From Elusimicrobiota bacterium (GTDB taxonomy: Bacteria; Elusimicrobiota; Elusimicrobia; Elusimicrobiales; UBA9959), in the NCBI GenBank assembly GCA_009773155.1, contig WOVA01000017.1, positions 1 to 64,000 of the forward strand: DNA of 64,000 bases, read 5' to 3'. The notes below the pieces were generated by a model. That model saw nothing but the letters and a program-made list of their open reading frames with translations. It made no database searches and was not told the origin of the DNA. Shown here in pieces: positions 34,011 through 41,900 of the stretch; within the stretch, counting starts at the first letter, position 1, and every line of letters begins with the position of its first letter. The translations under genes were made by a program, and so were the position numbers.

Positions 34011-34097
34011 GGGGACGTTGTTTAGTTCTTTAGTTTTGCACGGCAAAACCAGGCACTCGGTGCGGGATAAAAAACTAAAGAACTAAACAACGTCCCC
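34011..34097. repeat. Family B hairpin repeat, copy 2
   Basis: The arms are the same as in copy 1 (18627-18719): the left begins GGGGACGTTGTTTAGTTC, and the right is its perfect complement over 27 bases, ending GTCCCC at 34097. The core of about 33 bases has no likeness to that of copy 1. The element lies between the receiver gene and tRNA-Phe. Confidence 0.9.
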
Positions 34098-34117
34098 GGA
34101 ACCCCGGAATTAAGATT

Positions 34118-34189
34118 TGCCGCGGGCTGGGATCGAACCAGCGACACCCGGTTTTTCAGACCGGTGCTCTACCACTGAGCTACCGCGGC
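34118..34189 (-). tRNA. tRNA-Phe (GAA)
   Basis: Read on the minus strand, a 7-base acceptor stem GCCGCGG pairs with CCGCGGC, the D-arm has AGCTCAGTGGTAGAGC, the anticodon loop CTGAAAA has GAA at the anticodon, and the T-arm has GGTTCGATCCC. Length is 72 bases with discriminator A. The 3' CCA is not encoded, so it must be added by the CCA enzyme. Confidence 0.95.
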
Positions 34190-34277
34190 GGACTGACGGG
34201 CATATTAAATCAATTTTGGGTGCCCGACACAAGGCGGTCCGACGGACGCGGCGGCCGATTATGGTAGAATATAGGCG

Positions 34278-35384
34278 ATGGAACAGAGGGTTTGCGGGGA
34301 CATAGAGAAGCTCATACTCCAGGCAGTCGAACAGACTTCCGAGGCGATACTCATCACGGACGCCGAGGGGAGCATCCTCTACGCGAACAAGGCCTTCGAA
34401 GAGACCAGCGGCTACGATTCAGACTACCTTATCGGCAAGAACCCCAGCGTAGTAAAGAACGACGGCGCCCATCCCCCCTCCTTCTATAAAGAACTCTGGG
34501 AAACCATAAAGGCCGGCCGCAAATGGCACGGCCGCATGTTCAACCGCCACAAGAGCGGCGCCATCTACACGCTGGACACCGACATCACACCCGTCAGGGA
34601 TAAGAACGGAGAGCTGACGCATTTCATCTCGGTGCGCAGGGATATAACCCGCGAACTGCAGCTGGAGAAGCAGTTGGTGGAGAGCCAGAAGATGGAATCC
34701 CTCGGCCTGCTGGCGGGCCAGATAGCCCACGATTTCAACAATATGCTGACCATAATCCTCGGCTCAGTCGAGCTGGTGCTGGAGGATACCAAGGAAGGCA
34801 CTATAAGCCACAAGCTGCTCTCCGAGACGCTCAAGACCGCGCGTCACACCGCCGAGCTGACCAAGCAGCTGCTGGTCTTCGCTCGACGGCAGGAGACCAG
34901 GCCCAAAAAGTCCTGCGCCAACGACCTTATAAAAGAGGCGGAGCTCATACTCAATCGGCTGATGCCCAAGAACATAGATTTCCTGATGGACCTGGAGACC
35001 GGCCTCTGGGACGCCAACCTGGAGTCCACGCAGTTCCAGCAGGTGCTGATGAACCTGGCCATAAACGCCCAGGACGCAATGCCCAAGGGCGGCGCCATGA
35101 AACTCACCACGCGCAATCTCGCCGCGGGCGAGGATTCCCCCTGGCCGATACCCGTCGGGGAATACGTACTTATACAGCTGGAAGATACCGGCACCGGCAT
35201 CCCGCAGGAGATCCTCGACAAGGTTTTCGATCCTTTCTTCACCACCAAGCCGAAAGGCAAGGGCACCGGCCTGGGCCTCTCCATCGTCTACGGCATAGTA
35301 AAACAGCACCAGGGCGAGGTCCTCGTCGACAGCGTCCCCGGCAAGGGCACCACCTTCCGGCTTTTCTTCCCCCGCGTAAAATAA
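34278..35384 (+). CDS. PAS-domain sensor histidine kinase
   Basis: The 368-residue soluble kinase has a PAS domain at about 15-130 ([33 protein letters not shown] ... [11 protein letters not shown]), a dimerisation and phosphotransfer domain with H151 in [19 protein letters not shown], and an ATPase domain with N-box [12 protein letters not shown]1 EDTGTGIP, and G2 [13 protein letters not shown]. There is no membrane segment, so it senses an internal signal. A -10-like TAGAAT ends 7 bases before the ATG and there is no Shine-Dalgarno, suggesting a leaderless mRNA. Partner receivers could be those at 33640 or 27593. Confidence 0.9.
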   Translation: MEQRVCGDIEKLILQAVEQTSEAILITDAEGSILYANKAFEETSGYDSDYLIGKNPSVVKNDGAHPPSFYKELWETIKAGRKWHGRMFNRHKSGAIYTLDTDITPVRDKNGELTHFISVRRDITRELQLEKQLVESQKMESLGLLAGQIAHDFNNMLTIILGSVELVLEDTKEGTISHKLLSETLKTARHTAELTKQLLVFARRQETRPKKSCANDLIKEAELILNRLMPKNIDFLMDLETGLWDANLESTQFQQVLMNLAINAQDAMPKGGAMKLTTRNLAAGEDSPWPIPVGEYVLIQLEDTGTGIPQEILDKVFDPFFTTKPKGKGTGLGLSIVYGIVKQHQGEVLVDSVPGKGTTFRLFFPRVK

Positions 35385-35409
35385 CCGCCCCCCCCCTGTA
35401 AAGCAACGC

Positions 35410-35445
35410 TTGACAAAAGCGGGACATATTGGTATACTTATACCA
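35410..35445 (+). promoter_or_regulatory. Promoter and palindromic operator of the Rrf2-hcp operon
   Basis: TTGACA (35410-35415) and TATACT (35433-35438) are separated by exactly 17 bases, a near-consensus vegetative promoter. The palindrome TGGTATACTTATACCA (35430-35445) fully covers the -10 box. Rrf2 regulators commonly repress their own operon through such sites, so this is the likely operator for the protein encoded just downstream. Confidence 0.75.
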
Positions 35446-35469
35446 GATTACCAGATTAAGAGGACGACA

Positions 35470-35874
35470 ATGCACGGATTACCAAGAATATCGGAAGCGG
35501 CGGCGATAGCCCTGCACGCCGCGGATTACATGGCCTCCCGCGAGGGCCTCAGCTCCTCGCAGGAGATAGCCCGGGGCCTCGGCGTCTCGTACAACCACCT
35601 GGCGAAAGTGCTGCAGCGCCTCACCAGGGCCGGGCTGGTCTCCCCGGCCAGGGGCCCGAAGGGCGGCTTCACCCTCTCCCCCTCCGGCAGAGCGGCCCGG
35701 GCCGGGGATTACGTGGAGGCGGTGGACGGCCCCATGAAGCTGGCCGGCTGCCTGATGAAGGCGAAGGTCTGCCGCCGCCGCGAATGCATGTTCGGCGGCT
35801 TCCTGGCCGGGACGAACAGGCGGTTCGAAGCTGTCATGAAAAAGAAGATCTCGGAGTTTTCGAAGCGGAAATAA
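35470..35874 (+). CDS. Rrf2 family regulator, probable Fe-S sensor of the hcp operon
   Basis: The 134-residue protein has the Rrf2 winged helix: RISEAAAIALHAADYMASRE, SQEIARGLGVSYNHLAKVLQ RLTRAGLVSPARGPKGGFTL. Three cysteines near the C-terminal part (GCLMKAKVCRRRECMFGGF, spacing C-x6-C-x4-C) are in the place where NsrR and IscR bind an iron-sulfur cluster. The ATG at 35470 follows AGAGGACG. It precedes hcp by 31 bases in one operon, so I infer an NO or redox sensor that represses hcp, acting at the palindrome over its own -10 box. Confidence 0.85.
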   Translation: MHGLPRISEAAAIALHAADYMASREGLSSSQEIARGLGVSYNHLAKVLQRLTRAGLVSPARGPKGGFTLSPSGRAARAGDYVEAVDGPMKLAGCLMKAKVCRRRECMFGGFLAGTNRRFEAVMKKKISEFSKRK

Positions 35875-35905
35875 GCGGAAATAAACGGATATAAGGAGAA
35901 TAATA

Positions 35906-37570
35906 ATGAGCGACGATATGTTCTGTTACCAGTGCGAACAGGCGGCGGGCGGCGGCTGCACCGTACAGGGAGTATGCGGCAAGGACCCGGAAACGGCGAA
36001 GATGCAGGACCTGCTGTTCTGGCAGGCCAAGGGCGTGGCCCAGTACGCGCACGCGGCCGCCAAGGCCGGCAAGCGCGACCGCGAGATAGACCTCTATGTG
36101 GTCGAGGCCCTCTTCACCACGGTCACCAACGTAAATTTCGACGCGAAGAACATAGCGGAGCGAGTTATCAGGGGCAACGCGGTAAAGGCGAAGGCCCGCG
36201 CGCTGGCCGGCGGAACTGAGCTCAAAGGCCCCGCGGCCTGGACCGCCCCCTCAGACTATAAGGCGCTCCTGGCAGAGGCCGGGGACACCATGCGGCATGG
36301 TGTCCCCAGTATAGGCATAGCTGCCCGCAAGAAAGCGCTCGGCGACGACGCGGCCGGCCTGCAGGAACTGCTGGCCTACGGCCTCAAGGGCACGGCGGCC
36401 TACGCCGACCACGCCCTGGTCCTCGGCCAGGAGGACGAGAAAGTCTACGCCTTCTTCCACGAGGCGATGGACTTCCTCTCCAAAGAGAACCCGACCGTGG
36501 ACGAACTGGTCGGCTACAATATGAAGTGCGGCGAAGTGAACCTGCGCGTCATGGAACTGCTCGACAAAGCCAACACCACGGCCTACGGCCACCCGGTCCC
36601 CACCCCGGTGCGCATCAACCCGCTCAAGGGCAAGGCGCTGCTGGTCAGCGGCCACGACCTCAAGGACCTGGAGAACATACTGAAGCAGACCGAAGGCAAG
36701 GGGATCAACGTCTATACCCACGGCGAGATGCTGCCCTGCCACGGCTACCCGGGACTCAAGAAGTACAAGCACCTGGCCGGCAACTACGGCGGCGCCTGGC
36801 AGGACCAGCAGAAGGAGTTCGACGCCTTCCCCGGCTCCATCGTGATGACCACCAACTGCATACAAAAGCCGCTCAACGGCTACAAGGCCCGCATCTTCAC
36901 CACCGGCCTCGTAGAATGGCCCGGCGTGACTCATCTCAAGAACGGCGGCTTCGGCCCGGCGGTAGAGGCGGCGCTGGCGGCCCCCGGCTTCGCCGAGGAC
37001 GGCGACCCGAAGACCATACTGGTCGGCTTCGGCCATAACGCCGTAATGGGCGTGGCGGGCAAGGTGATCGACGCGGTCAAGGCGGGACAGATAAAGCACT
37101 TCTTCCTCGTCGGCGGCTGCGACGGCGCCAAGCCCGGCCGCAATTACTACACCGAGTTCACCGAGAAGGCCCCGAAGGACACCGTGGTGCTGACGCTGGC
37201 CTGCGGCAAGTTCCGCTTCAACAAGAACGAGTTCGGCGATATCGGCGGCATACCGCGCCTGCTCGACATGGGCCAGTGCAACGACGCCTACTCGGCCATA
37301 CAGGTGGCCGTGGCGCTGTCCAAGGCCTTCGGCGTGGGCGTCAACGAACTCCCCCTGTCGATGATACTGTCCTGGTACGAGCAGAAGGCGGTCTGCATAC
37401 TGCTGACGCTGCTGCACCTGGGCATAAAGAACATCCGCCTCGGCCCGACGCTGCCGGCCTTCGTAACCCCGGCCGTGCTCAAGGTGCTGGTGGAGAAGTT
37501 CAACATCATGCCGATAACCACCCCGGAGAAGGACCTGGAGGCCATCCTCGGGGCGAAAGCGCGCGCCTGA
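35906..37570 (+). CDS. hcp: Hydroxylamine reductase / hybrid cluster protein with repeat-encoded insertion
   Basis: Hcp reduces hydroxylamine or NO in nitrosative stress and carries a cubane and a hybrid Fe-S-O cluster. The 554-residue protein has the N-terminal cluster motif MFCYQCEQAAGGGCTVQGVC (C-x2-C-x7-C-x5-C), GHDLKDLENILKQTEGKGIN, YTHGEMLPCHGYPG, the hybrid-cluster region TTNCIQKP and LACGKFRFN, GQCNDAYSA and WYEQKAV. A 27-base family A palindrome lies in frame at 36281-36307, encoding GDTMRHGVP in a loop before IGIAARKKALG; compared from memory with Desulfovibrio Hcp this segment is extra. All cluster ligands remain, so the protein is probably active. Confidence 0.95.
   Translation: MSDDMFCYQCEQAAGGGCTVQGVCGKDPETAKMQDLLFWQAKGVAQYAHAAAKAGKRDREIDLYVVEALFTTVTNVNFDAKNIAERVIRGNAVKAKARALAGGTELKGPAAWTAPSDYKALLAEAGDTMRHGVPSIGIAARKKALGDDAAGLQELLAYGLKGTAAYADHALVLGQEDEKVYAFFHEAMDFLSKENPTVDELVGYNMKCGEVNLRVMELLDKANTTAYGHPVPTPVRINPLKGKALLVSGHDLKDLENILKQTEGKGINVYTHGEMLPCHGYPGLKKYKHLAGNYGGAWQDQQKEFDAFPGSIVMTTNCIQKPLNGYKARIFTTGLVEWPGVTHLKNGGFGPAVEAALAAPGFAEDGDPKTILVGFGHNAVMGVAGKVIDAVKAGQIKHFFLVGGCDGAKPGRNYYTEFTEKAPKDTVVLTLACGKFRFNKNEFGDIGGIPRLLDMGQCNDAYSAIQVAVALSKAFGVGVNELPLSMILSWYEQKAVCILLTLLHLGIKNIRLGPTLPAFVTPAVLKVLVEKFNIMPITTPEKDLEAILGAKARA
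36281..36307. repeat. Family A palindromic repeat, copy 3, inside hcp
   Basis: A perfect 27-base palindrome, GGGGACACCATGC, central G, GCATGGTGTCCCC, fully inside the hcp coding region. Its length is a multiple of three and it contains no stop in the reading frame used, so the frame is kept and nine residues are added. Confidence 0.95.
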
Positions 37571-37595
37571 AAAATCGAGGGAGGTGGACGAAGGA

Positions 37596-37622
37596 AGCCG
37601 GGGCCCGCGCCCGGCTGCCTTT
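37596..37622 (+). terminator. Possible weak terminator after hcp
   Basis: A 7-base stem (AGCCGGG / CCCGGCT) with a 7-base loop is followed by GCCTTT, 25 bases after the hcp stop. The U-tract is poor, so this is tentative. Confidence 0.3.
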
Positions 37623-37649
37623 ATCCTCTCCCCGGGTTATAATATAGAC

Positions 37650-38417
37650 ATGCCCCCCGCCAGGAAATATTTCGAGGCCCTCTACAGCCTGCGCAACCGG
37701 CCGGAATTCATACACCCCGACCCGCTGGAATTCGTATGGCGGTACAAGAAGCCGGGAGACATGGAAATAGCCGGCATAATAGCCGCCTCGCTGGCGTACG
37801 GCAATGTTAAACAGATATTGAAAAGCGTGGAGAAGGTACTCGGCCCCATGGGCCGTTCCCCCCGCGCCTTCCTTATCGCGGCCTCGCGCAAGGACCTGGA
37901 GCGGCTCTACGGGGGTTTCAAGCACCGCTTTACCACCGGGCGGGAGATGATCGTTTTCCTGCTGGCCCTGAAAGCCGCGCTGAAAAAATACGGCTCGCTC
38001 AATAAAGCTTTCGTCGCCGTCATGTCCCGGGGCACGCCCAATTACGAGGAGACCATATACCGCTTCGTCGGGCTTGTCTTCCCGGGGCTCTGCACGCCGA
38101 CGCTCATCCCCTGCCCGGCCCATAAAAGCTCGTTCAAGCGCCTCAACCTTTTCCTGCGCTGGATGGTGCGGCGGGACTCCGTGGACCCAGGGCCCTGGAA
38201 GGGAGTTCCGGCGTCGGGACTTATAATACCGCTGGACACCCACATGCACAGGGTCTCCCGCGAAATGGGCGTCACCCGCCGCAAGGACACTTCGATGCGC
38301 ACGGCGGCGGAGATCACGGCTTTCTTCTCAAAGTTGGAACCGTCCGACCCTGTAAAATACGATTTCTGCCTCACCCGGGCCGGCATCCGGAAGGAAAAGG
38401 CGCCGCCGACTATTTAG
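37650..38417 (+). CDS. TIGR02757 family protein of unknown function
   Basis: The 255-residue protein resembles the TIGR02757 (DUF2400) family: HPDPLEFVWRYKKPGDMEIA GIIAASLAYGNVKQILKSVE, RFTTGREMIVFLLALKAAL, RLNLFLRWMVRRDSVDPG PW and IIPLDTHMHRVSREMG. The family is widespread but has no proven function; the fold may be related to helix-hairpin-helix glycosylases, which I cannot confirm. I start at 37650; TATAAT (37638-37643) lies 6 bases before this ATG, which points to a leaderless transcript. The frame is open for 22 codons upstream. Confidence 0.8.
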   Translation: MPPARKYFEALYSLRNRPEFIHPDPLEFVWRYKKPGDMEIAGIIAASLAYGNVKQILKSVEKVLGPMGRSPRAFLIAASRKDLERLYGGFKHRFTTGREMIVFLLALKAALKKYGSLNKAFVAVMSRGTPNYEETIYRFVGLVFPGLCTPTLIPCPAHKSSFKRLNLFLRWMVRRDSVDPGPWKGVPASGLIIPLDTHMHRVSREMGVTRRKDTSMRTAAEITAFFSKLEPSDPVKYDFCLTRAGIRKEKAPPTI

Positions 38418-38438
38418 TAGAATATGCGTTCTAAATAG
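38410..38438 (+). promoter_or_regulatory. Promoter with inverted repeat, rubrerythrin operon
   Basis: A -10-like TAGAAT (38418-38423) lies inside a perfect inverted repeat, CTATTTAG (38410-38417) and CTAAATAG (38431-38438), with 13 bases between. No -35 hexamer is recognisable. The arrangement suits an operator for a redox-responsive repressor. The leader is about 30 bases with a good GGAGGG ribosome site before the rubrerythrin ATG. Confidence 0.5.
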
Positions 38439-38457
38439 CAGCATTGGAGGGTACAAG

Positions 38458-39030
38458 ATGGGAATCAAAGGCACCAAGACGGAGATCAACCTGCTCACCG
38501 CTTTCGCGGGCGAGTCCCAGGCCAGGATGCGCTACACTTACTTCGCTTCCGCGGCCAAGAAAGAGGGCTATGTACAGGTCTCGCAGGTTTTCGAGGAGAC
38601 GGCCGATCAGGAGAAGGAGCACGCCAAGCGCTTCTTCAAGTTCCTCGAGGGCGGCGAAGTCGAGATAAAGGCCGCTTTCCCCGCCGGCATCATCGGCGAC
38701 ACTAAGACGAACCTCAAGGGCGCCGCCGACGGCGAAGGCCATGAATGGGGCCACCTCTATCCCGAATTCGCCAAGGTCGCGCGCGCCGAGGGGTTCGAGG
38801 CCGTGGCCAAGGTTTTCGAGGCGATATCGCTGGCCGAAAAGCAGCACGAGTCCCGCTACCGCGGCCTCCTGAAGAACATAGAGAACGGCACGGCTTTCAA
38901 AAAGGATAAGCCGGTCTCCTGGCGCTGCATCAACTGCGGCTACAGGCACGACGGCCCGGAGGCTCCCGAGAGCTGCGCGGCCTGCGCCCACCCCAAGGCC
39001 TATTTCGAACTGCTGGCCGAGAACTGGTAA
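38458..39030 (+). CDS. rbr: Rubrerythrin
   Basis: Rubrerythrin reduces hydrogen peroxide with electrons from rubredoxin. The 190-residue protein has an N-terminal ferritin-like four-helix domain with diiron ligands in FAGESQARMRYTYFASAAKK and ETADQEKEHAKRFFKFLEGG, a second pair in FEAISLAEKQHESRY, and a C-terminal rubredoxin-like domain with C-x2-C pairs (RCINCGYRHDG and SCAACAHPKAYFE). It is the first gene of a peroxide/superoxide detoxification operon with tpx, superoxide reductase and rubredoxin. Confidence 0.96.
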   Translation: MGIKGTKTEINLLTAFAGESQARMRYTYFASAAKKEGYVQVSQVFEETADQEKEHAKRFFKFLEGGEVEIKAAFPAGIIGDTKTNLKGAADGEGHEWGHLYPEFAKVARAEGFEAVAKVFEAISLAEKQHESRYRGLLKNIENGTAFKKDKPVSWRCINCGYRHDGPEAPESCAACAHPKAYFELLAENW

Positions 39031-39051
39031 CCGGCCGCCAAGGAGGACCGC

Positions 39052-39603
<552 letters not shown>

Positions 39604-39631
39604 GGAACTCCGGGAATACAAGGAGGAAAAG

Positions 39632-40006
39632 ATGGCTGAAATGAACGGTATCTACAAGTGCGGGATATGCGGAAATATCGTGGCGGCGGTGCACGCCGGC
39701 GAAGGCGAGCTGGTCTGCTGCGGCAAACCGATGGACCTGATGACCGAGAACACGGTGGACGCGGCCAGGGAAAAGCACGTGCCCGTCATAGAGAAGACCG
39801 CCGACGGCTACAAGGTCAAGGTCGGCTCGGTGACCCACCCGATGGAAGATAAGCACTATATCGAATGGATCGAGCTGGTCGCCGACGGAAAGTCCTACAG
39901 GGCCTTCCTGAAGCCCGGCATGGCTCCCGAGGCCGGTTTCTGCGTCAAGGCCGACAAGGTCACGGCGCGCGAGTACTGCAATCTGCACGGCCTCTGGAAG
40001 TCCTGA
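39632..40006 (+). CDS. dfx: Desulfoferrodoxin / superoxide reductase (2Fe type)
   Basis: The enzyme reduces superoxide to peroxide without making oxygen. The 124-residue protein has an N-terminal desulforedoxin domain with C-x2-C and a CC pair ([27 protein letters not shown]) and the superoxide reductase centre with histidines in [25 protein letters not shown] and the C-terminal CNLHGLW. It is therefore the class I, two-iron form. Electrons probably come from the rubredoxin encoded next. Confidence 0.96.
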   Translation: MAEMNGIYKCGICGNIVAAVHAGEGELVCCGKPMDLMTENTVDAAREKHVPVIEKTADGYKVKVGSVTHPMEDKHYIEWIELVADGKSYRAFLKPGMAPEAGFCVKADKVTAREYCNLHGLWKS

Positions 40007-40027
40007 AAACGGGCCAAGGAGAATAAA

Positions 40028-40189
40028 ATGAAAAAATACGTATGCAAGGTATGCGGCTATATCTACGACCCCGAGGCGGGCGACCCGGATAACGGCGTCC
40101 CCCCCGGTACGCCCTGGGAAAAAGTCCCGGAGGGCTGGGTCTGCCCCGTCTGCGCGGTAGGCAAGGACGAGTTCCAGCCCGAAAGCTGA
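40028..40189 (+). CDS. Rubredoxin
   Basis: This 53-residue electron carrier has two C-x2-C pairs binding one iron ([17 protein letters not shown] and [14 protein letters not shown]), with the invariant [16 protein letters not shown] segment. The ATG follows AAGGAG. It closes the rbr-tpx-dfx operon and is the natural electron donor for both superoxide reductase and rubrerythrin. Confidence 0.96.
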   Translation: MKKYVCKVCGYIYDPEAGDPDNGVPPGTPWEKVPEGWVCPVCAVGKDEFQPES

Positions 40190-40202
40190 AGCTGCGGAGA
40201 TC

Positions 40203-41900
40203 TCAGCCGGGGAGTCTCCAGCAGGCCGCTTCGCGGGGATAGCCCGACCTGTGAAGCAGGTCGGCGGCCTTCTCCAGCGCCGCGGCGTCCCCGGCCAGGT
40301 CGTAGAGAAAGATGGAGCCGCCCGCGGAAAAATACGGCGCGCGCCCCCAGAGCCAGGCGAACCTGTCCCGGTCCGGGTAATAAGTCGCCTGAAGATTGGT
40401 GGCCGACACGGCCAGCAGGCGCCGGTCGGAGGCGCAGAGGTCCCCGGCGTGGGAGACCCGGGCTATCTCCGGGACATTGGTGATAAAGCCGAGCGGCAGG
40501 TGTTTGATCCCGTAATATTCCGGGCGGGCCACGCCGAAATAGGAAAGCACCACCGGCGGCGAACCCTCCGCCCTGAGTTTAGTCCCCAGCGCCAGCAGGT
40601 CCTGCCCCCAGTCCAGATTCGAGTCCGTCAGATATTTCCACCCGTTCTTTTTTCCCCCGGCGGCTTCGCTGAAATAAGCCAGGTATGAAGGATGCGCGGC
40701 GACTACGAAGAAAACGGAAAGGGCGGCGGCCGGCAGGGCCAGAAGAGCCCCGCGCCGACGGGACAGCAGGCCGACCAGGCCCAGGCCGGCCATGGCCGCC
40801 GCCAGAGGCATGGCGGGCAGCAGGTGACGCACCCCTATCTGCACCCTGGAAGTGAGGGCCGAGCCGAAATAGAAAATAAACGGCAGCGCGAGCCAGAGCA
40901 GCGCGGGGCCGCGGTTGCGGAAAACAGCCGTCAGGCCTGCGGCCAGGAACATCAGGAAGGCGGCAGGATTCTTGAGCAGGAAGGCGGCCGGAAAATACCA
41001 CCAGACGCCTTCGCTTGAATAATTACCCATAGCGAAGGAAGACCGTCCCTCGCCGAGCCTCCGGATCGTGGCGTTGAGCCCCTCGAAGTAGAGGCCCAGG
41101 TCCCCCCTGTAGACCACCGCGAGGACCGCCAGGGAGAGGCCGCAATAGAGCAGGGCGTGAAGAAAGACCCGTCCGCCCTCCCGGCGCGGGCTGAAGAAAA
41201 GCATATGAAGGACCCAGAGGCCGGCTACCAGCGGCGGCACGATGAACATGCTGAACTTGGAAGCCATGGCCAGCCCCGCGCAGGCCGCGGCCAGCAGCAT
41301 CTCCCGGCGCGGAAAGACGGGAGAGGACCCATATGCTTTGAGCGCGAAAAGGAAGCCTCCCAGCAGCGAGGCGGCGTAAAAAAGAGCCGCGGCCGAGTCG
41401 GTGGCGACGAGGGCGTTGTTGGAGATGAAGACCGGCAGGAAATAATAGACGGCAAGGGCGGCCAGGCCTGCCGCCGGGGAATGGAGCTTCAGGCAGAACA
41501 GGAATATGACCGCTGAGAAACCAGCGGTCCAGGCCAGGAAGCCGAAGGCGCGCGCTGTGTTTAACAGCTCATCGGGCGGCACCGTGTTGTTGTAGAGGAA
41601 ATAATCGGAATAATGGTACGGCATCCTGCGGTCGAAATAGGGATGCGTAAGGAAAGACTCCGGGGACCTGAAAAGCAGCGGCAGGGCCGAGAACATCTCG
41701 GAGAACGGCGGGTGGTCCATGATGTTCATCGCGTAGCGGCCCGTCTTGAGGTAGGAATAGCCGCTGGCCAGGTGCACCGGTTCGTCGTAGGTGGGAGCCG
41801 AGGCTCTTATGAAAGAGAAACCGCCCCAGAGATGGAAGGCGAGACCGGCCGCGGCGGCCAGCGCCAGGTAAAGGGTGCGGCCTTTAAGCTCCGCCCTCAT
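40203..41900 (-). CDS. GT-C family membrane glycosyltransferase (PMT/ArnT-like)
   Basis: The 565-residue protein has many membrane helices (about 10-12) and the GT-C signature early after helix 1: SAPTYDEPVHLASGYSYLKTG with the acidic pair of lipid-phosphate-sugar transferases, then MNIMDHPPFSEM. A soluble C-terminal part (about 420-565) follows. It probably transfers a sugar from a polyprenyl carrier to a protein or lipid in the periplasm. The start overlaps the stop of the ABC permease (ATGA), so it is the last gene of the TolC/MacAB-like operon; the substrate is unknown. Confidence 0.75.
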   Translation of the reverse strand: MRAELKGRTLYLALAAAAGLAFHLWGGFSFIRASAPTYDEPVHLASGYSYLKTGRYAMNIMDHPPFSEMFSALPLLFRSPESFLTHPYFDRRMPYHYSDYFLYNNTVPPDELLNTARAFGFLAWTAGFSAVIFLFCLKLHSPAAGLAALAVYYFLPVFISNNALVATDSAAALFYAASLLGGFLFALKAYGSSPVFPRREMLLAAACAGLAMASKFSMFIVPPLVAGLWVLHMLFFSPRREGGRVFLHALLYCGLSLAVLAVVYRGDLGLYFEGLNATIRRLGEGRSSFAMGNYSSEGVWWYFPAAFLLKNPAAFLMFLAAGLTAVFRNRGPALLWLALPFIFYFGSALTSRVQIGVRHLLPAMPLAAAMAGLGLVGLLSRRRGALLALPAAALSVFFVVAAHPSYLAYFSEAAGGKKNGWKYLTDSNLDWGQDLLALGTKLRAEGSPPVVLSYFGVARPEYYGIKHLPLGFITNVPEIARVSHAGDLCASDRRLLAVSATNLQATYYPDRDRFAWLWGRAPYFSAGGSIFLYDLAGDAAALEKAADLLHRSGYPREAACWRLPG

